From the NCBI GenBank assembly GCA_902565935.1, contig CACFGT010000007.1, forward strand, positions 1 to 59,351: a DNA stretch of 59,351 nt, in the 5' to 3' direction. The stretch comes from an uncultured Pelagibacteraceae bacterium (GTDB taxonomy: Bacteria; Pseudomonadota; Alphaproteobacteria; Pelagibacterales; Pelagibacteraceae). The notes beneath the pieces were generated by a model. The model saw only the letters and a list, made by a program, of their open reading frames with translations. It searched no databases and was not told the origin of the DNA. The first letter of the stretch is position 1. Each line of letters starts with the position of its first letter. The translations under genes and the position numbers were made by a program. Of this stretch, positions 53,177 through 59,351 are shown piece by piece.

Positions 53177-53223
53177 TCCTTGCCGCTTGCGGAGTGCCAG
53201 TTCGAGTCTGGCCGAGGGCACCA
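53138..53223 (+). tRNA. tRNA-Leu(UAA), intact
   Basis: 86 bases including an encoded CCA. The acceptor GCCCTCG pairs with CGAGGGC, the anticodon stem AAGGA/TCCTT encloses the loop CTTAAAA with anticodon TAA, there is a variable arm (GCCGCTTGCGGAGTGC region), and the T-loop is TTCGAGT. The integration junction lies between 53176 and 53177, at the 3' edge of the anticodon loop. Confidence 0.96.
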
Positions 53224-53228
53224 CTGAA

Positions 53229-53999
53229 ATGAAAAATATACAAATTATTTCAGATAAAAATTTAAGATCTTTAAGGATTAAAAAATCTTTATTAAACATA
53301 CTCAAAAAAGCTAAACCAAAAAAATTGAATGCAATAATAGTGATTGGTGGAGATGGTTTTATGCTTCAAACATTAAAGAAAAATAAAAAATCCAAAAAAT
53401 TATTTTATGGGGTTAACTCGGGTAACTATGGTTTTTTAATGAATAAATTTTCATCAAAGAATTTTATAAAAAATTTTATTAGATCTAAAACACTTTCAAT
53501 TTCACCTTTAGAAATGACTGTTAAAAATTACAAGAATAATACAAAAAAACATATAGCAATAAATGAGGTATCAATTTTAAGACAAAGTAGACAAGCTGCC
53601 TCATTGTCTATCAATCACGGATCTAAACAAATTATTAAAGAATTAGTTTCAGATGGGGTACTTGTATCCACTCCTGCAGGTAGCACAGCTTATAACTTAT
53701 CTGTTCATGGTCCAATATTAAGTTTAAATTCAAAAAAATTATCAATTTCACCAATAAGTCCATTTAGACCAAGACGATGGAAAGGAAAAATAGTTAGTGA
53801 TCGATCAAAAATAGTAATTAAAAATTTAAATCCAAAAAAAAGGCCGATTAGTGCAGTTGCTGATAACATTGAAGTGAGAAATGCAAAAAATATTATTATA
53901 AAGACAAATCAAAAGATAAAGTTTAATCTTTTATATGATCAAAATAGAAGTCTTCAAAAGAAAATTAAAATTGAACAATTAAGGAGAGAAACATCTTAA
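53229..53999 (+). CDS. nadK: NAD kinase
   Basis: A 256-residue enzyme phosphorylating NAD to NADP. Seen: the GGDG motif in IVIGGDGFMLQTL, GVNSGNYGFLMN, NEVSILR, and the NAD-binding DGVLVSTPAGSTAYNLSVHGP. The ATG at 53229 is 6 bases past the tRNA-Leu CCA end; longer readings would start inside the tRNA. It is likely co-transcribed with tRNA-Leu, so the unit insertions changed the upstream context of this operon. Confidence 0.93.
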   Translation: MKNIQIISDKNLRSLRIKKSLLNILKKAKPKKLNAIIVIGGDGFMLQTLKKNKKSKKLFYGVNSGNYGFLMNKFSSKNFIKNFIRSKTLSISPLEMTVKNYKNNTKKHIAINEVSILRQSRQAASLSINHGSKQIIKELVSDGVLVSTPAGSTAYNLSVHGPILSLNSKKLSISPISPFRPRRWKGKIVSDRSKIVIKNLNPKKRPISAVADNIEVRNAKNIIIKTNQKIKFNLLYDQNRSLQKKIKIEQLRRETS

Positions 54000-54002
54000 A
54001 TA

Positions 54003-55157
54003 ATGAAAAAAATTTTTTGTTTGATAATTATTCTGTTTGTCTCAGGTTGTCTTGAAACTCCTAAAGGTAAGTTGCCTTCAATCAATCAGGCAGAAATTGA
54101 CATGGAAGCTGAGAGACAAAAAAGGGTTTCATATGCAAAATATATTGAACAAATGTCATTGGTAAAAAGTATTGGTTTTAAGGTTAATAGCTCTAATGCT
54201 GATATATGCAATAAAACAGATTTTAAATCAGGTTTAACGTTTGCAAATGAAAATGTAATGGGTTTAAAGATTGCAAAATTTTTCCCTACAAAAATTAATT
54301 TGGGATCAAGAGTTTCAATAATTGATATTGTTAAGGACTCGCCAGCCGATAAAGCAGGACTTGCATTAGGTGATGTCATTATAGAAGTAGATGACTTTAT
54401 TTTTCCTGAAGGAAAAAATGCTCTTAAAAAAATTTCTAAACATTTTAAAGACGTTGAGGAAAAACAAGTGAAAAGGATCAAGGTTGATAGAAAGGGTGAA
54501 ATTTTAAAATTTAATGTTAATCAAAAAAAAATTTGCAATTACCCAATAATTTTCACTCAAGATAAAATTGTAAATGCTTATGCAGATGGTAAGTCAATCA
54601 TCATGACGCAAGGTATGGTTGACTACGCGAGAGATGATAATGAAATTGCAATGGTGATCGCTCATGAGTTGGCTCATAATGATAGAGGACATCTTGATGC
54701 TAAGAAAAAAAATACTTTAATAATGGGATCTATAGGTTTCATATTAGATCTTATGACAATTTATTATAGTGGAGGTACAGCTGGTGGAGATGCACAAAAT
54801 ACAGAACTGTGGTCTAAGATTGGTTCACAAGCATACTCAGTAGAATTTGAAAAAGATGCAGACTATGGAGGTGTATATTATGCTTACAGAGCAGGTTATG
54901 ATATTTCACAAGTAAAAAATTTTTGGGAAAGAATAGGTTCAGAAAATCCAAAACAAATCGCAATAAGTAGTACACATCCAGCTACAGCTGAAAGATACTT
55001 ACAAATAGAAAAGACTGTTGAGGAAATAAAGAAGAAAAAAATTGATGGGCTCGCATTAGTTCCAAATGAAAAAGAAATTAAAACAGAGAATAAAAAGTCT
55101 GAGACCAAAAAAAAGAAAAAATTTGATTTAAAGAAAATTATAAAAGTTAAGGATTAA
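54003..55157 (+). CDS. M48 family metalloprotease lipoprotein with PDZ domain
   Basis: A 384-residue protein. It has a lipoprotein signal (MKKIFCLIIILFVSGC, lipobox VSGC). A PDZ domain lies at about residues 80-180 (VSIIDIVKDSPADKAGLALGDVIIEVDD, in consecutive blocks) and the zinc protease core at VIAHELAHNDRGH (HEXXH, 221-225), with the third ligand Glu in EFEKDADYGG and a later STHPATAERY. The C-terminus is a Lys-rich tail. Related to BepA/LoiP-type periplasmic proteases that help outer-membrane quality control. Three bases after nadK. Confidence 0.87.
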   Translation: MKKIFCLIIILFVSGCLETPKGKLPSINQAEIDMEAERQKRVSYAKYIEQMSLVKSIGFKVNSSNADICNKTDFKSGLTFANENVMGLKIAKFFPTKINLGSRVSIIDIVKDSPADKAGLALGDVIIEVDDFIFPEGKNALKKISKHFKDVEEKQVKRIKVDRKGEILKFNVNQKKICNYPIIFTQDKIVNAYADGKSIIMTQGMVDYARDDNEIAMVIAHELAHNDRGHLDAKKKNTLIMGSIGFILDLMTIYYSGGTAGGDAQNTELWSKIGSQAYSVEFEKDADYGGVYYAYRAGYDISQVKNFWERIGSENPKQIAISSTHPATAERYLQIEKTVEEIKKKKIDGLALVPNEKEIKTENKKSETKKKKKFDLKKIIKVKD

Positions 55158-55166
55158 GAATAAAAG

Positions 55167-55242
55167 TGGTGCCCCCGCACGGATTCGAACCGCGGACCTA
55201 TTGATTACAAATCAATTGCTCTACCAGCTGAGCTACAAGGGC
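55167..55242 (-). tRNA. tRNA-Thr(UGU)
   Basis: 76 bases including encoded CCA (TGG on the plus strand at 55167-55169). The acceptor GCCCTTG pairs with CGGGGGC with two G-U pairs, the anticodon loop TTTGTAA carries TGT, and the T-loop is TTCGAAT. It lies between the M48 protease and rlmB, on the rlmB strand. Confidence 0.94.
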
Positions 55243-55275
55243 ATGCGCAATAACTATTAATTATTTTAGTATTAA

Positions 55276-56019
55276 TCAACTATTTTTTTTAACATAACTC
55301 AAATGATGAAATACTATAGATGCACTATTTGATATATTTAAGCTCTCAATTTTATTATCAATATTTATTTTTACTAAAAAATCTGCGTATTTTGATGTAT
55401 GTTGATGCAAACCAAATCCCTCAGACCCAAATAAAAGAATATTATTTCCTTTCCAATCTATATCAGTGAAATCTTTTTCACCTTTTCCATCAAAACCATA
55501 TACCCAGAAGTTTTTTTCTTTTAAATTTTTTAAAGTTGAATTGATATTTGCTACTTCAAAAATATTCATATACTCAATTGCTCCACTAGCAGCCTTGTAC
55601 ATAAGTTTACTATCACTTGGAAAATTTCTTTCTTTAATAATTATTCCATCTATATTAAATGATGCAGCACTTCTAATTACAGATCCAATATTTCTCGGAT
55701 CAGTTACACCATCTAAACACACAAGAGTTATATTATTTTTCGTTTTTATGTATTCTTTTAAAATTGGCTTTTCAAGTTGTTCAACTTCTGCAACATAACC
55801 TTGATGAAGTAAATTTTCTTTAGTGCTATATTTATCTAGCTCTTTTTTTGTTTTAAAATACACTTTTACTTCATCTAAGAGATTTTTATTCGGGCTTTTT
55901 CTATGAATATTTTTTTTACTTTCTTCAGTTAAAAACAGTCTTAAAACATTTCTTTTTGGATTTCGTAAAGCTTCGATAACTGCATGTTGACCTATGATGA
56001 AAAAGGATGATTTATTCAT
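55276..56019 (-). CDS. rlmB: 23S rRNA 2'-O-methyltransferase, RlmB/TrmH family
   Basis: A 247-residue SPOUT methyltransferase with an N-terminal L30e-like substrate domain (GQHAVIEALRNPKRNVLRLFL) and the C-terminal knot motifs DGVTDPRNIGSVIRSAASFNID, LLFGSEGFGLHQHT and LNISNSASIVFHHLSY. The layout fits RlmB, which methylates a guanosine in the 23S rRNA peptidyl-transferase centre. Other SpoU members cannot be fully excluded. Confidence 0.85.
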   Translation of the reverse strand: MNKSSFFIIGQHAVIEALRNPKRNVLRLFLTEESKKNIHRKSPNKNLLDEVKVYFKTKKELDKYSTKENLLHQGYVAEVEQLEKPILKEYIKTKNNITLVCLDGVTDPRNIGSVIRSAASFNIDGIIIKERNFPSDSKLMYKAASGAIEYMNIFEVANINSTLKNLKEKNFWVYGFDGKGEKDFTDIDWKGNNILLFGSEGFGLHQHTSKYADFLVKINIDNKIESLNISNSASIVFHHLSYVKKNS

Positions 56020-56073
56020 AAATTTTACTTAGTTTTACACGTTTTTTTTAATATTTTCTTAATAAAACACGTA

Positions 56074-56101
56074 TTGCATTTGCACAAATAAAATATATAA
56101 A
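56074..56101 (+). promoter_or_regulatory. Promoter of the tRNA-Tyr/tRNA-Gly/tuf cluster
   Basis: TTGCAT (56074-56079), 16 bases and TATAAA (56096-56101). It lies about 48 bases upstream of tRNA-Tyr, with no other promoter of this quality before tuf. A small AGGGG...CCCCT hairpin lies in the leader at about 56131-56146. Confidence 0.55.
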
Positions 56102-56149
56102 ACGCTTGTTGTTTGAAGCTTTATTGAACAAGGGGACACTTCCCCTAAG

Positions 56150-56235
56150 GGAGGGGTTCCAGAGCGGTCAAATGGGGCGGGCTGTAAACCCGTTGACTTC
56201 GGTCTTCGAAAGTTCGAATCTTTCCCCCTCCACCA
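56150..56235 (+). tRNA. tRNA-Tyr(GUA)
   Basis: 86 bases including encoded CCA. The acceptor GGAGGGG pairs with CCCCTCC, the anticodon loop CTGTAAA carries GTA, there is a long variable arm typical of tRNA-Tyr, and the T-loop is TTCGAAT. Confidence 0.95.
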
Positions 56236-56281
56236 TTCAATAAAATTTTGAATAATACTGGAGTGATATTCTTGGGGTTGT

Positions 56282-56355
56282 GCGGGTGTAGTTCAATGGT
56301 AGAACGCTAGCCTTCCAAGCTGGATGTAAGGGTTCGATTCCCTTTACCCGCTCCA
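56282..56355 (+). tRNA. tRNA-Gly(UCC)
   Basis: 74 bases including encoded CCA. The acceptor GCGGGTG pairs with TACCCGC, the anticodon loop CTTCCAA carries TCC, and the T-loop is TTCGATT. It lies 34 bases upstream of tuf. Confidence 0.95.
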
Positions 56356-56389
56356 AGAAATAAAATAAAAATTAACAAAGGTAAAAGTA

Positions 56390-57580
56390 ATGTCGAAAGA
56401 AAAATTTGTAAGAAATAAACCGCATTGTAATATCGGTACTATTGGTCACGTCGACCATGGTAAAACTACTTTAACAGCTGCTATCACTAAAGTTTTATCA
56501 GAAAAAGGTGGTGCTCAAGCAGTAGCTTATGATCAAATTGATAAAGCTCCAGAGGAAAAGGAGAGGGGAATTACAATTTCAACTGCTCACGTAGAGTATG
56601 AAACAGAAAAAAGACACTATGCACACGTTGATTGTCCTGGACACGCTGACTATGTAAAAAATATGATTACTGGTGCTGCTCAAATGGATGGAGCTATTTT
56701 AGTTGTAAACGCTGCAGATGGCCCAATGCCACAAACTAGAGAACATATTCTTTTAGCAAGACAGGTTGGTGTACCAGCAATTGTTGTTTACTTGAATAAA
56801 GTAGATCAAGTTGATGACAAAGAAATGATTGATTTAGTTGAAGAGGAAATTAAAGAATTACTAACATCATATAAATTTCCTGGTGATAAAACACCTATAG
56901 CAAAAGGATCAGCTTTAGCTGCAGTTGAGGGTAGAGATGATGAGATTGGTAAAAATTCAATTATGGAATTAATGAAAAATGTTGATGAGTTTATACCTCA
57001 ACCTGATAGGCCTAAGGATAAAGATTTCTTGATGCCTGTAGAAGATGTTTTCTCAATTTCAGGAAGAGGTACTGTTGCAACTGGAAGAGTAGAGTCAGGT
57101 GTGCTTAAAACTGGTGATGAATTAGAAATCGTTGGTATTAAAGAAACTAAAAAATCAGTTTGTACTGGTGTTGAAATGTTTAGAAAACTTTTAGACTCAG
57201 GAGAAGCTGGTGATAACGTGGGTGTGCTTTTAAGAGGTGTAGAAAGAACTGACATTGAAAGAGGTCAAGTACTTTGTAAACCAGGTTCAGTTACACCACA
57301 TACTAAGTTTGAAGCTCAGGCTTATGTACTTAAAAAAGAAGAAGGTGGAAGACATACACCTTTTTTTACAAAGTATAGACCTCAGTTTTATTTCAGAACA
57401 ACAGACGTAACTGGTGAGGTAGAATTACCATCAGGCACTGAAATGGTTATGCCTGGTGATGATGCTAAATTTACAGTTAAACTAATTACTCCGATTGCAA
57501 TGTCAGAAAAACTAAATTTTGCTATCAGAGAAGGTGGTAGAACTGTTGGAGCAGGAGTAGTAACTAAAATTATAGAGTAA
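56390..57580 (+). CDS. tuf: Elongation factor Tu
   Basis: A 396-residue GTPase delivering aminoacyl-tRNA to the ribosome. Seen: G1 [10 protein letters not shown]2 [10 protein letters not shown]3 [22 protein letters not shown]4 NKVD, G5 SAL, and domains 2 and 3 with GRVESGVLK and the [15 protein letters not shown] end. It is flanked by tRNA genes as in many bacteria (tRNA-Tyr, tRNA-Gly, tuf, tRNA-Trp, secE, nusG). Confidence 0.99.
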   Translation: MSKEKFVRNKPHCNIGTIGHVDHGKTTLTAAITKVLSEKGGAQAVAYDQIDKAPEEKERGITISTAHVEYETEKRHYAHVDCPGHADYVKNMITGAAQMDGAILVVNAADGPMPQTREHILLARQVGVPAIVVYLNKVDQVDDKEMIDLVEEEIKELLTSYKFPGDKTPIAKGSALAAVEGRDDEIGKNSIMELMKNVDEFIPQPDRPKDKDFLMPVEDVFSISGRGTVATGRVESGVLKTGDELEIVGIKETKKSVCTGVEMFRKLLDSGEAGDNVGVLLRGVERTDIERGQVLCKPGSVTPHTKFEAQAYVLKKEEGGRHTPFFTKYRPQFYFRTTDVTGEVELPSGTEMVMPGDDAKFTVKLITPIAMSEKLNFAIREGGRTVGAGVVTKIIE

Positions 57581-57589
57581 GCTCTATAT

Positions 57590-57665
57590 AGGAGTGTAGC
57601 TCAATTGGTAGAGCGCCGGTCTCCAAAACCGGAGGCTGAGGGTTCGAGTCCCTCCGCTCCTGCCA
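57590..57665 (+). tRNA. tRNA-Trp(CCA)
   Basis: 76 bases including encoded CCA. The acceptor AGGAGTG pairs with CGCTCCT, the anticodon loop CTCCAAA carries CCA, and the T-loop is TTCGAGT. It lies between tuf and secE. Confidence 0.96.
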
Positions 57666-57685
57666 ATTAAGTTAACAAATTAATT

Positions 57686-57877
57686 ATGAGAAACCCAATT
57701 AAATTTATACAAGAAGTAAAACAAGAGGCTTTTAAAGTTACATGGCCGACTGGAAAAGAAACACTTCAAGGTGCATTAATGGTTTTCTTAATGGCTGTTG
57801 TAATGTCTTTATTTTTTCTTCTTTTAGATCAAGCTTTAAAATTTTTTCTAGATTTACTACTTAAGGTGAGCATTTAA
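57686..57877 (+). CDS. secE: Protein translocase subunit SecE
   Basis: A 63-residue single-helix SecE. Seen: the amphipathic N-terminal FIQEVKQEAFKVTWPTGKET, then one transmembrane helix (about 32-55). It is the short SecE type. Its TAA overlaps the ATG of nusG, as in the usual secE-nusG-rplK-rplA order. Confidence 0.94.
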   Translation: MRNPIKFIQEVKQEAFKVTWPTGKETLQGALMVFLMAVVMSLFFLLLDQALKFFLDLLLKVSI

Positions 57878-58407
57878 TGAAAAATTGGTACATAGTTCAG
57901 TCTCACTCAAGTTTTGAAAACAAGGTAGCAGGTCTGATAAAAGAAGAGGCTGATAAAGCTAAAATTTCTGATAAATTTGAAGAAATAATTGTTCCGACCC
58001 ATGATGTTACTGAAGTTAAAAGAGGAAAAAGAGTACAAAGAAAGAAAAAGTATTTTCCTGGATACGTTTTAATCAAAAGTGAAATGGATAATAATATTTA
58101 CCACATGATCAAAAATATTAAGAGAGTTAGTGGTTTTTTAGGTACAAAAGGCATGCCAGTTCCAGTTTCTGATAAAGAGATTGAAAAAATTTTAGGTCAG
58201 ATAAAAGATGGTGTAGCGCAGCCAAAATCTGGTATAGAATATAGCGTGGGCGAAAAAGTACAGGTTGTTGACGGACCTTTTGCATCATTTAGTGGAATGG
58301 TTGAAGAAATTGATGAAGAAAAGTCTAGACTAAAGGTTTCAGTTTCTATATTTGGTCGTCCAACTCCTGTGGATTTAGAATATAATCAGGTGGAAAAGGT
58401 AAGTTAA
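57877..58407 (+). CDS. nusG: Transcription termination/antitermination protein NusG
   Basis: A 176-residue protein with the NGN domain ([31 protein letters not shown]) and the C-terminal KOW domain ([23 protein letters not shown], in consecutive blocks). It links RNA polymerase with Rho or the ribosome. It overlaps secE and rplK by one base each. Confidence 0.97.
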   Translation: MKNWYIVQSHSSFENKVAGLIKEEADKAKISDKFEEIIVPTHDVTEVKRGKRVQRKKKYFPGYVLIKSEMDNNIYHMIKNIKRVSGFLGTKGMPVPVSDKEIEKILGQIKDGVAQPKSGIEYSVGEKVQVVDGPFASFSGMVEEIDEEKSRLKVSVSIFGRPTPVDLEYNQVEKVS

Positions 58408-58838
58408 TGGCAGCAAAAAAAGAAATAAGTGGTTTTATAAAATTACAAATCAAAGGTGGACAAGCAAATCCAGCACCTCCAGTTGGTCCAGCTCTTGGAC
58501 AAAGAGGAGTAAATATAATGGAGTTTTGTAAAGCTTTTAATGATAAGACAAAATCTTTAGCTGGTAAACCTGTTCCAGTAGAAATTACAGTTTATAAAGA
58601 TAAAAAATTTGATTTTAAAATAAAATCACCTCCAGCATCATATTATATACGCGAAGCGGCAAAATTAAAAAGTGGTTCACAGGAACCAGGAAGAAATATT
58701 GTTGGCTCGATTACAAAAAAGCAAGCTGAAGAAATTGCAAAACAAAAAATGAATGACTTAAACGCAATTGATTTAAATGAAGCAGTAAAAATTATTGCAG
58801 GTTCTGCTAGATCTATGGGAATTGAGGTTAAAGAGTAA
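58407..58838 (+). CDS. rplK: 50S ribosomal protein L11
   Basis: A 143-residue protein of the GTPase-associated centre. Seen: [32 protein letters not shown] in consecutive blocks, KSPPASYYI, and [26 protein letters not shown]. Normal length. Its stop overlaps the rplA start. Confidence 0.98.
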   Translation: MAAKKEISGFIKLQIKGGQANPAPPVGPALGQRGVNIMEFCKAFNDKTKSLAGKPVPVEITVYKDKKFDFKIKSPPASYYIREAAKLKSGSQEPGRNIVGSITKKQAEEIAKQKMNDLNAIDLNEAVKIIAGSARSMGIEVKE

Positions 58839-59351
58839 TGACATCAAAAAGATATAAAAAATTACCAGAGAAGACAAATAATTTAACTCCAGAAGAAATA
58901 GGTAAATTAATTCCAACAATTAAGAAAAATTGCACATCAAAATTTGATGAGTCTATTGATTTGAATTTTCAAATTAATAATAAACAAAAAAAAAGTGAAG
59001 TTAATATTAGAACAGTCGTAAATCTTCCCGGTGGCACAGGAAAAAAAGTAAAAGTAGCTGTTGTTTGTGAAGACAATAAGGCTGCTGATGCTAAAAGTGC
59101 GGGTGCAGACTTAGTTGGTGGCGATGATTTTATAGAAAAAATTAAAAGTGGTGAAATAAATTTTGAAAAATTAATTTGTACACCTGGAATGATGATAAAG
59201 CTCTCTAAACTTGGAAAAGTTTTAGGACCAAAAGGCTTAATGCCTAATCCTAAACTTGGTTCAGTTACTGATAACTTAAAGACTGCTGTAGCTGATGCTA
59301 AATCAGGACAAGCAGAGATAAGAAATGACAAAGATGGAAATATTGGTGTAA
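58838..59351 (+). CDS. rplA: 50S ribosomal protein L1 (3' end outside window)
   Basis: The first 171 codons are in the window and the frame is open to the end. Seen: NIRTVVNLPGGTGKKVKVAVVCED, GADLVGGDDFIEKIKSGEINF, and the L1 signature region TPGMMIKLSKLGKVLGPKGLMPNPKLGSVT, all as consecutive blocks. It starts at the ATG overlapping the rplK stop (TAATG). Confidence 0.96.
   Translation, partial: MTSKRYKKLPEKTNNLTPEEIGKLIPTIKKNCTSKFDESIDLNFQINNKQKKSEVNIRTVVNLPGGTGKKVKVAVVCEDNKAADAKSAGADLVGGDDFIEKIKSGEINFEKLICTPGMMIKLSKLGKVLGPKGLMPNPKLGSVTDNLKTAVADAKSGQAEIRNDKDGNIGV

Noticed and set aside
53187..53228. Longer N-terminus for NAD kinase beginning inside tRNA-Leu
   Set aside because: The extra 14 residues are translated tRNA sequence; ATG at 53229 starts the normal protein.
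58969..59331. 120-residue minus-strand frame at the window end
   Set aside because: Antisense shadow of rplA, whose frame shows the full L1 signature.

Overview
The window is very AT-rich, densely packed chromosomal DNA. Gaps between genes are short, many stop/start codons overlap (TAATG, ATGA), and the proteins are rich in Lys, Ile and Asn. Single tRNA genes are scattered among housekeeping genes, and the gene content includes sulfoacetaldehyde acetyltransferase, a methylcitrate operon, type II DAHP synthase and glucosylglycerate genes. Together these suggest a marine alphaproteobacterium of the SAR11 / Pelagibacterales type. That placement is inference from style and content, since no rRNA is present.

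Layout. 1-5139: the 3' part of xsc, then a surface-modification set (SxtJ-like protein, two copies of a 49-residue DUF5989 protein, a methyltransferase, a carbamoyltransferase, an SGNH hydrolase). 5156-12735: phosphohexomutase, class I ribonucleotide reductase (nrdA, nrdB), a second SGNH protein and an OafA-type acyltransferase. 12780-17040: methylcitrate operon (prpD-prpB-prpC) and a phosphoglycolate-phosphatase-like HAD protein. 17112-26975: a GlmU acetyltransferase half, glmS, type II DAHP synthase, nadE, cysS, cimA, a DUF1989 protein, trmJ and rpsD. 26977-34208 (minus): sfsA, map, purB-purC-purS-purQ-purL, bolA and a monothiol glutaredoxin. 34229-44155: a CinA-like protein, a GGCT-like protein, a glucosylglycerate locus (phosphorylase, synthase, phosphatase) and an alpha-glucoside-type ABC transporter. 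53138-59351: tRNA-Leu, nadK, an M48 protease, tRNA-Thr, rlmB, then tRNA-Tyr, tRNA-Gly, tuf, tRNA-Trp, secE, nusG, rplK and the start of rplA.

The most unusual part is 44151-53223. A segment of about 110 bp, holding the promoter and the 5' half of tRNA-Leu(UAA), occurs three times in direct orientation. Each copy ends at exactly the same base, the 3' end of the anticodon loop. Only the last copy continues into a complete tRNA. The copies delimit two tandem insertions, unit A (about 6.4 kb) and unit B (about 2.5 kb). These have homologous left ends, and each carries its own version of a 30-bp end motif that is matched between its left and right ends. Neither unit encodes a recognisable recombinase. 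Unit A encodes a 1528-residue superfamily 1 helicase with a PD-(D/E)XK nuclease, zinc finger and WYL-like tail, plus a VSR-like endonuclease with zinc ribbons whose last ribbon lies behind a slippery A-tract frameshift. Unit B encodes seven small proteins, including a DnaK substrate-binding domain fused to a zinc ribbon and membrane helices without any ATPase domain. I read this as a tRNA-anticodon-loop-targeted, probably non-autonomous integrative element family with defence-like or membrane-stress cargo. The repeats and domains are seen directly; mobility and function are inferred.
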